DNA from: Verrucomicrobiaceae bacterium
GTDB lineage: Bacteria; Verrucomicrobiota; Verrucomicrobiia; Verrucomicrobiales; Akkermansiaceae
NCBI GenBank assembly: GCA_009937455.1
Contig: JAACFN010000004.1
Span: forward strand, 1 to 33,899
Direction of reading: 5' to 3'
DNA: 33,899 bases
In this document: piece after piece, positions 7,516 through 15,570 of the stretch
Layout: every line of letters begins with the position of its first letter
Numbering within the stretch: position 1 is the first letter of the stretch
Position numbers and translations under genes: made by a program
The notes under the pieces: generated by a model
What the model was told of the DNA's origin: nothing
Database searches by the model: none
The model's input: only the letters and a program-made list of their open reading frames with translations

Positions 7516-8820
7516 TCAGGAATTTATTGCAGGCTGAGACATCAGTGTCTCGATCTCATCAGCTTCGATGGGAATGTTAGACATGAGATCTAGGTTTTCT
7601 TTTTCTCCAATAAGAACGTTGTTTTCAAGGCGTATGCCTATTTTTTCATCCGGAATATAAATGCCAGGCTCGATGGTGAGGACCATGCCCGCGGCATACG
7701 GTTCATCAGGTGGGCAAACATCATGGACATCGAGGCCCAGGTGATGTGATGTGCTGTGCATGAAATATTTTTTTACCAGAGGTTTGCTGGAGTCTTGTTG
7801 TTTAGCCTCATCTTTATCAATGAGCCCTAACTCGATAAGTTCACCTTCCATAAAATCAATGGTTTGATTTTGATAGTCCTTAGGAGTGAGACCAGGGCGT
7901 AAGATCTTATTGGACTTCCTGAGAACTCGAAGAACGGCGTCATAGACGGCTCGTTGCCGTTTGGTGAATTTGCCGTTAATGGGAACTGTCCGAGTCATGT
8001 CTGAGTTCCAATTGCCATATTCTGCGGCAACATCCATGAGTAATAATTCGCCATCCTGGCAGCGTTGGTTATTCTTTATGTAGTGAAGTGTACAGCTGTT
8101 TTTGCCGCTGGCGATGATCGGGGTGTAAGCAAATCCTGTGGATTGTCGCTTGATGAATTCATGGATAAATTCAGCTTCAATTTCCCATTCGCCCACGCCT
8201 TGCCGGATAAAGCCAAGCACGCGCCTGAAGCCCGCTTCGGTGATATCACAGGCTTTCTGTATCATCTTAATCTCCAGGGGGTGTTTGATGACTCTGAGTT
8301 GATGCATCAAGGGAGCGAGCCGTTCATGTTGATGATGAGGGTATTTTTGACGGCATTTTTCTAGTAATCGGATGTCACGAGTTTGCACGGTCATGTCAGC
8401 TCGTGGGTGCTCATTAGCGTTGAGGTAAATATGCTCAGCTTGTTGAGTGAGGCGCTCCAAAACAGTATCGAATTGACAGTTCCACTGGACATTAGAAATG
8501 CCAGATAGCTTAGTCGCTATTTGCTGGGAGAGTTTTTCACCTTCCCAAATGGCAATGTGCTGGCTGGTTTCTTTGATAAATAGAATCGCTCGATCTATTT
8601 CTTCAATTGCATCAGGGAATAAGAGTAAAGTGCTCTCCTCTTGATCGATACCAGAGAGGTAATAAAGATCTGAGTTTTGCCGCCAAGGAAGGGTGCCGTC
8701 CGCATTGGTGGGCATCAAGTCATTGGAGTCAAGTATCGCCATGCTGTTGGGTTTGAGCATTGCCGATAATCGGGATCGGTTATAGACGAAAAGTTGTGAG
8801 TCGGCGGGGTCGTATCTCAT
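7516..8820 (-). CDS. pepP: Xaa-Pro aminopeptidase (M24B), PepP type
   Basis: This cytoplasmic metalloenzyme removes N-terminal residues that precede proline in peptides. The 434-residue protein has the N-terminal AMP_N domain (residues about 5-140, with the phrase WRQNSDLYYLSGI), then the pita-bread catalytic domain. The five metal ligands are visible: Asp263 (LLMDVAAEYG), Asp274 (WNSDMTRTVP), His359 (TSHHLGLDVHD), Glu384 (TIEPGIYIP) and Glu399 (GIRLENNVL). Length and architecture match E. coli PepP (about 440). It lies 61 bases downstream of nadK and the two may be cotranscribed leftward. A general role in peptide turnover fits with the two peptide importers in the same window, though they are not linked in an operon. 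Confidence 0.93.
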   Translation of the reverse strand: MRYDPADSQLFVYNRSRLSAMLKPNSMAILDSNDLMPTNADGTLPWRQNSDLYYLSGIDQEESTLLLFPDAIEEIDRAILFIKETSQHIAIWEGEKLSQQIATKLSGISNVQWNCQFDTVLERLTQQAEHIYLNANEHPRADMTVQTRDIRLLEKCRQKYPHHQHERLAPLMHQLRVIKHPLEIKMIQKACDITEAGFRRVLGFIRQGVGEWEIEAEFIHEFIKRQSTGFAYTPIIASGKNSCTLHYIKNNQRCQDGELLLMDVAAEYGNWNSDMTRTVPINGKFTKRQRAVYDAVLRVLRKSNKILRPGLTPKDYQNQTIDFMEGELIELGLIDKDEAKQQDSSKPLVKKYFMHSTSHHLGLDVHDVCPPDEPYAAGMVLTIEPGIYIPDEKIGIRLENNVLIGEKENLDLMSNIPIEADEIETLMSQPAINS

Positions 8821-8881
8821 GCTGTCGGTATCAGTGGTAGAGGTATCAGATGCGAGTTTTGACGTTACGTTTCAAATCAAT

Positions 8882-9736
8882 TCAATCTCGCCCCCAGCCT
8901 AATTTTTGCCGCAGTGTTGAGTAGAAATTACGGCCTTCTAGGCGAAGTAGCGGCAAAGCGTGCCCAGCTTGCTCGACTTGGATGCGATCGCCTTGATTAA
9001 TCGCCATGACATCACGACCATCTACGGTGAGAAACATCGGGCATTCTGCATTCTCCGCGGGGGCAAGCTCAACCAATGAGCTGTGTGAAACCACCAGAGA
9101 CCGGTTGCTCAGTGAGTGAGGGCAAATTGGGGTGATCACAAAAACTTCAGCTTTTGGAGCTATGAGCGGCCCACCTGCAGAGAGCGAATATGCTGTTGAC
9201 CCTGTAGTGGTGGCAACAATCAAACCGTCTGCACGATAGTGGTTGAGTAACTCGCCGTCTACCCAGGCATCCAGCTCAACAAGGCGCCCAGTTTGACCAC
9301 GCGCAAGGGTGACCTCATTGAGGGCCCGAAAGCTCTTCTGTTCACCATTAGCCGATGTAATGGTTGCGCGTAGTTGCATGCGTTTGATCAGGGTGTAGTC
9401 TTTTTGAGCGACGGCTTTGGCAAAGATATCGAGCTCGCTGTCAGTGCATGTCGTGAGGAATCCCAACGTTCCCACATTAATTCCCGCGACAGGGATGTCA
9501 GCTGGTCCGAGCTGATTGGCGGCATTCAGCATGGTGCCGTCACCTCCTAATACGGCGACGAGGTCGCAGGTGGCTGCCAGCTCCTTGGGCGCGATACCTC
9601 CAGCTGCATTGATTATTTCCGCAGTGGCGGTTTCAAGTACCGGCGTAAGTTTTTCACGCTCAAGAGATCTACAGAGATTCTTGATGATTTGATCTACCCC
9701 TTTTTTATTCGGGTTTGCGAGGATGCCTACTTTCAC
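8882..9736 (-). CDS. nadK: NAD kinase
   Basis: NadK makes NADP from NAD with ATP or polyphosphate. The 284-residue cytoplasmic protein has the invariant GGDGTMLNAA motif (residues 64-73) and the second conserved block YRADGLIVATTTGSTAYSLS followed by AGGPLI, which form the substrate pocket. Length is normal for bacterial NadK (about 290). It starts with ATG 9736 and is divergent from the selenocysteine thioredoxin gene, with 109 AT-rich bases between them. Confidence 0.95.
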   Translation of the reverse strand: MKVGILANPNKKGVDQIIKNLCRSLEREKLTPVLETATAEIINAAGGIAPKELAATCDLVAVLGGDGTMLNAANQLGPADIPVAGINVGTLGFLTTCTDSELDIFAKAVAQKDYTLIKRMQLRATITSANGEQKSFRALNEVTLARGQTGRLVELDAWVDGELLNHYRADGLIVATTTGSTAYSLSAGGPLIAPKAEVFVITPICPHSLSNRSLVVSHSSLVELAPAENAECPMFLTVDGRDVMAINQGDRIQVEQAGHALPLLRLEGRNFYSTLRQKLGWGRD

Positions 9737-9824
9737 AGGCGCAGGCTAAGATGTTTTTGGGCAAAGTTACAGATTAAATCCATGTTGTGAATTTAAACGA
9801 AATCAGCATCTTGTAAAAGTTAAG

Positions 9825-9839
9825 TAATTATGATAATTA
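9825..9839. repeat. Short perfect inverted repeat upstream of the thioredoxin gene
   Basis: TAATTA at 9825-9830 and TAATTA at 9834-9839 flank TGA; since TAATTA is its own complement this is both a direct and an inverted repeat. It ends six bases before the ATG of the thioredoxin gene, in an AT-rich region. It could be an operator or part of the promoter, or simply chance in AT-rich DNA. Confidence 0.25.
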
Positions 9840-9845
9840 AAACCC

Positions 9846-10424
9846 ATGAAACATTGTAGATCTGCTTCTAAACCAACAAATAAGTTTACACATCGAAGGG
9901 CGGTTCTTCTGGGCGCAACATGTCTTCTCACAATGAGTTCCTGTAACAAAATGAGCGAGCTGGTGGATCGTATCAAGGATATGGGAGGCCAGGGGAGTAG
10001 TCATTCGACGGTGGACGCCATGAATCAGAAGGAGGCGCAGGCTCTGATTGCTAATGAATCAAAGCTGGTGATGGTGGAATTTTACACCGATACGTGAGGA
10101 CCCTGTAAATCTTTTGCTCCCGTGCTGGAGCAGCTCGCAAAGGTGAACGCCAAAAAAGTTCGTATTGTAAAAGTGAATGCAAACCAAAATCTTGAATGGA
10201 TGAGGCAAGAAAATATTCGTGGAGTGCCAACGGTTCAGTTTTATCTCAAAGGAAAGAAAGTGCACCAGTTTTCAGGCTCTTATCCCAAGGATGTTGTCCA
10301 GCAGCAGATTGACCTGCATGCTGCTTCTTGGGGAAAGGAGACCGATGAAGACGGCAACCCCATCATGCCTGCCATCCAGCCAATGCCCAAAGAATGGATG
10401 CCTCCCGGAGTGACGCCGGAGTGA
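9846..10424 (+). CDS. Selenocysteine-containing lipoprotein thioredoxin (UGPC active site), in-frame UGA at 10095-10097
   Basis: Read through the in-frame TGA, this is one 192-residue protein. Residues 1-33 form a lipoprotein signal with RR before the hydrophobic core (perhaps Tat type) and the lipobox Met-Ser-Ser-Cys33. Residues about 55-160 are a thioredoxin fold: LVMVEFYTDT-U-GPCKSFAPVLEQL, then the cis-proline loop RGVPTVQFY (Pro128). The TGA is codon 84, precisely where the first, attacking cysteine of C-G-P-C belongs; Cys87 is intact. The usual Trp before it is Thr. The reading frame stays open for 109 codons after the TGA, with full thioredoxin character, so the gene is not decaying. 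A hairpin of SECIS type follows. Many other genes here end in TGA, so UGA is a stop in general. Inferred role: a membrane-anchored periplasmic disulfide or peroxide reductant. The alternative is a point-mutated Cys codon (TGT/TGC to TGA). Confidence 0.82.
10095..10142 (+). promoter_or_regulatory. Candidate bacterial SECIS element (UGA plus hairpin)
   Basis: Downstream of UGA 10095-10097, TGCTCC (10115-10120) pairs perfectly with GGAGCA (10127-10132) around the six-base loop CGTGCT (10121-10126), with a further T-G pair below. CTTT (10111-10114) can also pair with AAAG (10139-10142), leaving bases unpaired on the 3' side. The loop begins 23 bases after the UGA and has G as its second base. This agrees with the published general bacterial SECIS model: an apical loop roughly 16-37 bases from the UGA and a G in the first two loop positions. 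SelB binding would be needed. No sel genes lie in this window. Confidence 0.65.
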
Positions 10425-10565
10425 TTAGAGCTGCATGTAGAGTTGTATGAGCTGGTGTTTTCTCTCTTTCATGGGTGATTATAAGCTCTGAGCTTGCGCA
10501 ACTACGCCATTGACCCCATGGGGCATAGTGTCTAGCTTCCGCGCCTCTAGAAGCCACCATATCCA

Positions 10566-13274
10566 ATGAGCGAGGAAGCAAAAAACTACAAGGACACCCT
10601 TAGTCTGCCTGAGACTACTTTCCCCATGCGCGGGGATTTGGTAAAAAATGAACCCAAGCGTCTTGAGCGCTGGAATGATCAGGGTCTTTACCAAAGCATT
10701 CAGAAACGCCGTAAAGATCAAGGCGCGCCACGTTTTATTCTTCATGATGGACCGCCCTTTGCGAATGGTGATGTGCATATGGGCACAGCTTTGAACAAGG
10801 TGCTCAAGGATCTGGTGTTGAAATCTAAGACAATGGCAGGCTTTGAGACGCCTTATATCCCGGGTTGGGATTGTCACGGACTTCCCATTGAGTTCAAGGT
10901 GATGCAAGACGCGAGAAATGAGGAACCTGCTGAGGTGCGCCGGCGTTGTTCCGAATTTGCCCGTGGTTTCATTGATATTCAGCGAGAGAGTTTTCGCCGC
11001 CTCGGAGTATTTGGTGATTGGGAGAACCCTTATTTGACACTCGATCCTACCTATGAGGCCGACATCATCAGGACTTTTGGTAAGCTTGTTGAAATGGATG
11101 CTGTCTACCAGAGTCGCAAGCCTGTGCTTTGGAGTTATGGGGCAGGAACGGCACTTGCTGAGGCCGAGGTGGAGTATTTAGATAAAAAGAGCATGGCGGT
11201 ATACGTTCGCTTTGCACTTAACGATGCCAGCGGCGATCTTGCTGGCGCCTCTATGGTGATATGGACCACGACTCCATGGACTCTTCCCGCTAACCTTGGT
11301 ATCGCCGTTCACGAGCAGTTCAATTATGTATGTGGAACTTTTGTGCATGAGGATGGGCGCAAGCAGAAGCTCATTGTGGCCAAGGATTTGATCGATGATT
11401 TTGCAGCCAAGACGGGCTTTGTATTGAGCGAAACGCATTCCGGCTTCAAGGGCGGTGAGCTAGAGGGAATGCAAGCATCCCATCCATTTCTGCCACGCTC
11501 GGCGAAGATCATATTGGCGAATTTTGTGACGACGGAGACCGGAACGGGTGCCGTTCACATCGCTCCGGGTCACGGTGCAGATGACTATGTGGCTGGCCAG
11601 CAGAACGACCTAGGCCTCTTGTCCCCAGTGGATGCCGATGGTAAGTTTACAACGGAATGTGGTCTGGATGAATTGGTAGGACAGCACGTCTTCAAAACCA
11701 ACAAGCGTATTACAGAAATCCTCGAAGAGGGAGGGAACCTGCTTGGTAGTGAGCTCTACGAGCACCAATACCCGCATTGCTGGCGGTCGAAGACACCGAT
11801 TATTTTCCGTGCTGTTGAGCAATTCTTTATTTCGCTCAAAGACATTCGAGGCAAAGCCCTAGAGGAAATCGACAAGGTAGAATGGTTGCCTAAATGGGGC
11901 CGTAACCGCATATACGGCACGGTGGAGTCTAGGCCTGATTGGTGTATTTCACGGCAGCGTACCTGGGGTGTGCCATTGCCTGTTTTTTTCAATAAGGAGG
12001 GTGAAGCAATCATCAGCACTGAGCTGATTGCTAAAGTGGCTGATCTGGTTGAGCGTGAAGGAACCAATATTTGGTTTGAGCTTGATGATGCAGAGCTAGC
12101 AGCGCGTCTAGGCTTGCCAGAGGGCTGCACTAAATGCCGCGATACGCTTGATGTCTGGATCGACTCTGGCTCAAGTCATGTTGCGGTTATGGATCGGCAC
12201 CCGGAGCTTTCTGCGCCTGCAGATCTTTATTTGGAGGCAACAGACCAGCACCGTGGATGGTTCCAGAGTTCGCTCATGCTTAGTGTGGCCGCTCGTGGTG
12301 CGGCCCCATACAAGGCGGTCATGACCCACGGATTTGTGGTGGATACCTCAGGTAAAAAAATATCGAAGTCCGGCAGCAAGCCGATTAATGCAAAGCATTA
12401 TTACGATCAGTTTGGCTCTGATATCGTGCGCCTTTGGGCGGCCTCGGTTGACTGGCAGACTGAGGTTCCTTTTTCAGACAAACTCTTCAAGCAAGTCACG
12501 GATCCATATCGCCGTTTGCGCAACACCCTGCGTATTTTATTGGGTAACATCAATGGCTTTGATGCGAATACTCAGTCTGTTTCGAAGGAGGAAATGACCC
12601 TGCTTGATCGTTGGGTTCTTGAGCGTCTCAACGGGGTGATTTCAGAATGCAGTAAGGCCTATGACGCATATCAGTTCCGCAAGGTGTTCAATGAGATTAA
12701 CCAATTCTGTGCCCATGAGCTCAGTGCGCTCTATATTGATATCACCAAAGATAGAATGTATTGTGATGCTCTAGATTCTAAGCGCCGTCTTGCAGCGCAG
12801 ACAGTCATGTATCGTGTGTTTGATGCAGTGTGTCGCTTGATAGCGCCAATTCTTGCATTCACAGCGGATGAAGCGTGGGAGCATGCTGGTAATGAGGGCA
12901 GTATTCATGAGCAGGATTTCCCAGTAGTCGATCCAGATTTTCAATCTGGTGAGGCGGTAGCTCAGATTGATGTGCTCTTGGAATTACGAGCAGTCATTCA
13001 GACGGCGATCGAGAGGGAAGTGCAGGCCAAAGCTTTCAATAAAAACAATGAAGCGCACGTCACGGTGACCCTTCCCGAAACCCACCCTAGTCGAGCGCTT
13101 TTGGCGGACAGAGATTTTGTCACTGAGTTTTTCATACTGGCGGATCTTCAGCTAGAGATTGGAGCTGACATCACAGCCACGGCTAAAGCCACGGATCACT
13201 CCATGTGTCCACGATGCCGTAGGTATGAGCCACTGGTTACTGAGCTCTGCAGCCGTTGTAGTGAGGTTGTCTAG
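10566..13274 (+). CDS. ileS: Isoleucyl-tRNA synthetase
   Basis: IleRS charges tRNA-Ile with isoleucine and edits valine. The 902-residue class I synthetase has the HIGH-type motif PPFANGDVHMGTA (HMGT at 71-74), the CP1 editing domain (with WTTTPWTLPANLG and the later GTGAVHIAPGHGADDY), and a KMSKS-type loop that reads KKISKS (597-602), with Ile in place of Met. The C-terminal zinc ribbon is complete: Cys881, Cys884, Cys895 and Cys898. This fits the common bacterial IleRS1 type. lspA follows 35 bases later, a very common pairing, so the two are probably one transcript. The region before the start (10425-10565) has small palindromes (CCCCATGGGG at 10514-10523 and AAGCTC-T-GAGCTT at 10483-10495), but I do not recognise a T-box. 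Confidence 0.96.
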   Translation: MSEEAKNYKDTLSLPETTFPMRGDLVKNEPKRLERWNDQGLYQSIQKRRKDQGAPRFILHDGPPFANGDVHMGTALNKVLKDLVLKSKTMAGFETPYIPGWDCHGLPIEFKVMQDARNEEPAEVRRRCSEFARGFIDIQRESFRRLGVFGDWENPYLTLDPTYEADIIRTFGKLVEMDAVYQSRKPVLWSYGAGTALAEAEVEYLDKKSMAVYVRFALNDASGDLAGASMVIWTTTPWTLPANLGIAVHEQFNYVCGTFVHEDGRKQKLIVAKDLIDDFAAKTGFVLSETHSGFKGGELEGMQASHPFLPRSAKIILANFVTTETGTGAVHIAPGHGADDYVAGQQNDLGLLSPVDADGKFTTECGLDELVGQHVFKTNKRITEILEEGGNLLGSELYEHQYPHCWRSKTPIIFRAVEQFFISLKDIRGKALEEIDKVEWLPKWGRNRIYGTVESRPDWCISRQRTWGVPLPVFFNKEGEAIISTELIAKVADLVEREGTNIWFELDDAELAARLGLPEGCTKCRDTLDVWIDSGSSHVAVMDRHPELSAPADLYLEATDQHRGWFQSSLMLSVAARGAAPYKAVMTHGFVVDTSGKKISKSGSKPINAKHYYDQFGSDIVRLWAASVDWQTEVPFSDKLFKQVTDPYRRLRNTLRILLGNINGFDANTQSVSKEEMTLLDRWVLERLNGVISECSKAYDAYQFRKVFNEINQFCAHELSALYIDITKDRMYCDALDSKRRLAAQTVMYRVFDAVCRLIAPILAFTADEAWEHAGNEGSIHEQDFPVVDPDFQSGEAVAQIDVLLELRAVIQTAIEREVQAKAFNKNNEAHVTVTLPETHPSRALLADRDFVTEFFILADLQLEIGADITATAKATDHSMCPRCRRYEPLVTELCSRCSEVV

Positions 13275-13309
13275 GCTCTCACTATGCCTCACACTAATAG
13301 AAGCATCCG

Positions 13310-13960
13310 ATGAACAAGAATTTATCCAACGAAAAATTGGTAAGGCAGGTGCTATACATCACTGTTCCGCTTTATATTCTGGATCAGATATCGAAGTGGT
13401 GGGTGGTCATGAGCTTTAAGGTTCCTTTTGTCCTTCATGAGGGAAACAAATATTTTGTCCAAGAGGACACACGCCCAGTCATTGAAGGGTTTTTCAACCT
13501 AGTAAGGCGTCACAATCAAGGAGTTGCTTTTGGTATAGGCAATGGCACGACGTGGGCTCCTGTTGTATTCCTTCTGGCGCTGGTCATCGCGCTTTTTCTG
13601 ATTATGTTTTTTTGGAAAAGGGGCGCTTTTGAGGGCCCGTCGCGTTGGTCTGCGCCTCTGCTTTTGGCCGGCATTCTCGGTAACTTAACAGACCGTTTGT
13701 TCCAAGGTTTTTGGCTTGAGGCATATTCAGATGCCGGCTTCTGGCAACGTCTAGGGCAGGGCTATGTAGTTGATTTTCTCGATTTCAAGCTGCCTCTTTA
13801 TGATAAAATCATGCCCTCGAGTGGCGGCCACTGGCCGGCGTTCAATGTGGCAGACAGTTGTATATCAGTCGCGGCAACGCTCTTATTTTTGACAGCGATC
13901 ATTGAGATTAAAAAAGAGATGGCTGAGAAAAAAGCGACCAAAAACAAGCCGGTTCAATAA
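13310..13960 (+). CDS. lspA: Lipoprotein signal peptidase (signal peptidase II)
   Basis: LspA cleaves the signal peptide of lipoproteins before the lipidated cysteine; it is an inner-membrane aspartyl protease. The 216-residue protein has the LDQISKWWV motif in its first membrane segment, RRHNQGVAFGI, the first catalytic Asp in GNLTDRL (Asp128) and the second in FNVADSCIS (Asp182), with four membrane segments overall. It is longer than the usual 160-170 residues, mainly because of the hydrophilic extension before the NQG motif and extra residues between the two catalytic aspartates, plus a Lys-rich tail. It is the likely processing enzyme for the several lipoproteins seen here, including the thioredoxin and the two solute-binding proteins. 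Confidence 0.95.
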   Translation: MNKNLSNEKLVRQVLYITVPLYILDQISKWWVVMSFKVPFVLHEGNKYFVQEDTRPVIEGFFNLVRRHNQGVAFGIGNGTTWAPVVFLLALVIALFLIMFFWKRGAFEGPSRWSAPLLLAGILGNLTDRLFQGFWLEAYSDAGFWQRLGQGYVVDFLDFKLPLYDKIMPSSGGHWPAFNVADSCISVAATLLFLTAIIEIKKEMAEKKATKNKPVQ

Positions 13961-14032
13961 ATTAAGGGATCCATTCTTGATTCTCAATTCAAGTCAATTA
14001 GTATCAAGGTCGTGAAATGGGATAGGTTAGCA

Positions 14033-14869
14033 ATGAATAGGCAACTCAAGGCTTATTGGAAAGTTGCCCTTGTCTGTTTATGCGCCTTTTGGGTAAGCAT
14101 CGATATTCCCTGTCAGGCGCAGCAGCAAGAACCAGGGGACAAATCAGCCAGCAATATTACATCACCCCCGGATAACCAGGTGTTAGATCAGGCCAATGTT
14201 TTCCTTGAACACCCGGAGGTCTTAGCCGAAATGGTAGGTCGCCTATTAAGGATGAAGGATGACTATGAATATCCTGTCTATCTCGCAGTTTATTACAATG
14301 TGTTGGATGCTAGTCTTCGGGAACGAGCAGATCAGCTTTATGAGTCATGGATCGGTGATTCGGGGCGAGGCATGGTGATCGTGTATCAGCTCGATCCGGT
14401 GGTCTATGGTGACAACCCGGCGATGGCATATCACAAGGGGGATGGTTTGGATCCGCAGTTCGGAGGTGAATTTTCTCCGATTCCTGAGAGGGATATGATT
14501 GCTATGCTTACAAAGATTTCACCGCAGGTTGATAGTAATGCTGATGGGCATCATGCATCGATCAGCGCACTTGTCTCAGCTCTTGAGACTGAAATAACCC
14601 GTTATCATGATATTCCAGCTGCAAGCTGGAAAGATTCCGACAGTTTGCTCATGATCGCCGTATTCTCAGGATTTGTGATTGCGATACCCTTGATCGGTAT
14701 GCTGATACGGCGCTTGTTATTGAGCTCCAGCAATCAGTCCAGAAAAACGTATTATTTCCCCGATGTCCAGGTCGCCTACAGGCTTGGTGCTCCTTATGGT
14801 GGAGGTTGGGTCAGTGAGAAGGGTTTTGCTCCACCTTCTCCGCAGCAGTCAAACGTTTCCCCCGGTTAG
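14033..14869 (+). CDS. TPM-domain membrane protein
   Basis: The 278-residue protein starts with a signal sequence (about residues 1-30), then a TPM-type domain: DQANVF near its start, PVYLAVYYNVLDASLRERADQLYESW, and GRGMVIVYQLDP, which match the pattern of the TPM (TPM_phosphatase) family of extracytoplasmic alpha/beta domains. A membrane segment (LLMIAVFSGFVIAIPLIGML) near residue 210 is followed by a basic stretch and a polar cytoplasmic tail rich in Gly, Pro and Ser. The frame could also start at GTG 14012; ATG 14033, with AGG six bases upstream, fits the signal peptide better. TPM proteins are linked to membrane protein quality control in some systems, but the role here is not clear. Its last 59 bases overlap the convergent DUF2062 gene. 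Confidence 0.65.
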   Translation: MNRQLKAYWKVALVCLCAFWVSIDIPCQAQQQEPGDKSASNITSPPDNQVLDQANVFLEHPEVLAEMVGRLLRMKDDYEYPVYLAVYYNVLDASLRERADQLYESWIGDSGRGMVIVYQLDPVVYGDNPAMAYHKGDGLDPQFGGEFSPIPERDMIAMLTKISPQVDSNADGHHASISALVSALETEITRYHDIPAASWKDSDSLLMIAVFSGFVIAIPLIGMLIRRLLLSSSNQSRKTYYFPDVQVAYRLGAPYGGGWVSEKGFAPPSPQQSNVSPG

Positions 14870-15365
14870 GAAAAAACATCGATACACCATATACAATGGG
14901 GTAGGCAAGGATGCTTAAAACAATGCCGCTAGCGAGGAACCCTACCACAAAGTCAGCAGGGCTACCCTCTACCTTGACGCCAAGAAAGGAAACTTCTGTG
15001 ACTTTATCAAAAGGCAAAGGAATGCGGATATGCTCGCGAATCCAATGACCAAAATTGATTTGTAGCGCGATAAGAGGGGGGTGGGTGAATGGATTGGTTA
15101 CCCAGCATGCCGCCATCGACACAGGAATGTTGACCCTTGCCCTCATGCTGGCAAGTGCGGCCAATAGCATTTGAAAAGGTAGCGGAAGCATTGCACAAAA
15201 TAAACCGATCGAAAGTGCTCCCGAGACGGTGTGTCTGCATGGGTGCCACAGATCACGTTGGAATAGAGGTTTAATCAGAGCGGTGAGCCATGGACGCTTT
15301 CTGATATGAGGGTGGCGCAGATAGCGATAGGCTTTCCTAACCATTTTAAGGTATCTGCGCTTCAT
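14811..15365 (-). CDS. DUF2062 membrane protein
   Basis: The 184-residue protein carries the DUF2062 pattern: a basic N-terminal stretch (RKAYRYLRHPHIRKRPW), then RHTVSGALSIGLFCAMLPLPFQMLLAA, an ACWVTNPFTHPPL motif, and a long C-terminal hydrophobic helix. Three membrane segments are likely. DUF2062 proteins are widespread and of unknown function, sometimes attached to glycosyltransferases. The ATG at 15365 is chosen; the open frame extends to a TTG at 15428, but the family usually begins near the basic stretch. Its 3' end overlaps the TPM gene by 59 bases. Confidence 0.75.
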   Translation of the reverse strand: MKRRYLKMVRKAYRYLRHPHIRKRPWLTALIKPLFQRDLWHPCRHTVSGALSIGLFCAMLPLPFQMLLAALASMRARVNIPVSMAACWVTNPFTHPPLIALQINFGHWIREHIRIPLPFDKVTEVSFLGVKVEGSPADFVVGFLASGIVLSILAYPIVYGVSMFFPNRGKRLTAAEKVEQNPSH

Positions 15366-15492
15366 GGTTGAGAGAATAAGGGTATGAGATGGTCTGGTCG
15401 CTTTTTCGAGGTAAGGCGTGCCACACAAAGTGAATGTTTGTAGTTAGTATAGATCAATGAATTTGTATACCCTACATGTTGGCAGTGGGTAT

Positions 15493-15523
15493 AAAAAACC
15501 CGCCACTGTGGTTCAGGGCGGGT
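15493..15523 (-). terminator. Strong rho-independent terminator
   Basis: Read on the minus strand, ACCCGCC and GGCGGGT form a perfect seven-pair GC-rich stem around a 12-base loop, followed directly by six T residues. The stem is at 15498-15504 and 15517-15523, with the T-run from 15498 down to 15493. It lies 48 bases beyond the stop of the TIGR04073 gene and ends that leftward transcript. Confidence 0.9.
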
Positions 15524-15570
15524 CTATAAAGTAGGTTGCTCAAGTAGCAATTAAGCGTTGAACGAATCAA

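Noticed and set aside
10095-10097. UGA as tryptophan (altered genetic code)
   Set aside because: Several certain genes in the window (recR, coaC, gmk, yejA) end in TGA, and the position matches the active-site Cys rather than a Trp of thioredoxins.
10438-10550. tRNA or other structured RNA in the gap before ileS, or elsewhere
   Set aside because: No cloverleaf pattern or GTTCRA-type T-loop with matching acceptor stem could be found in any gap of the window.
10425-10565. T-box or small RNA before ileS
   Set aside because: Only small palindromes are visible; there is no T-box sequence, specifier loop or terminator/antiterminator pair in the 141 bases.
10479-10907. Minus-strand frame of 142 codons reaching into ileS
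   Set aside because: It is antisense to the start of ileS including its HIGH motif region, and its hydrophobic part is only a mirror of the ileS codons.
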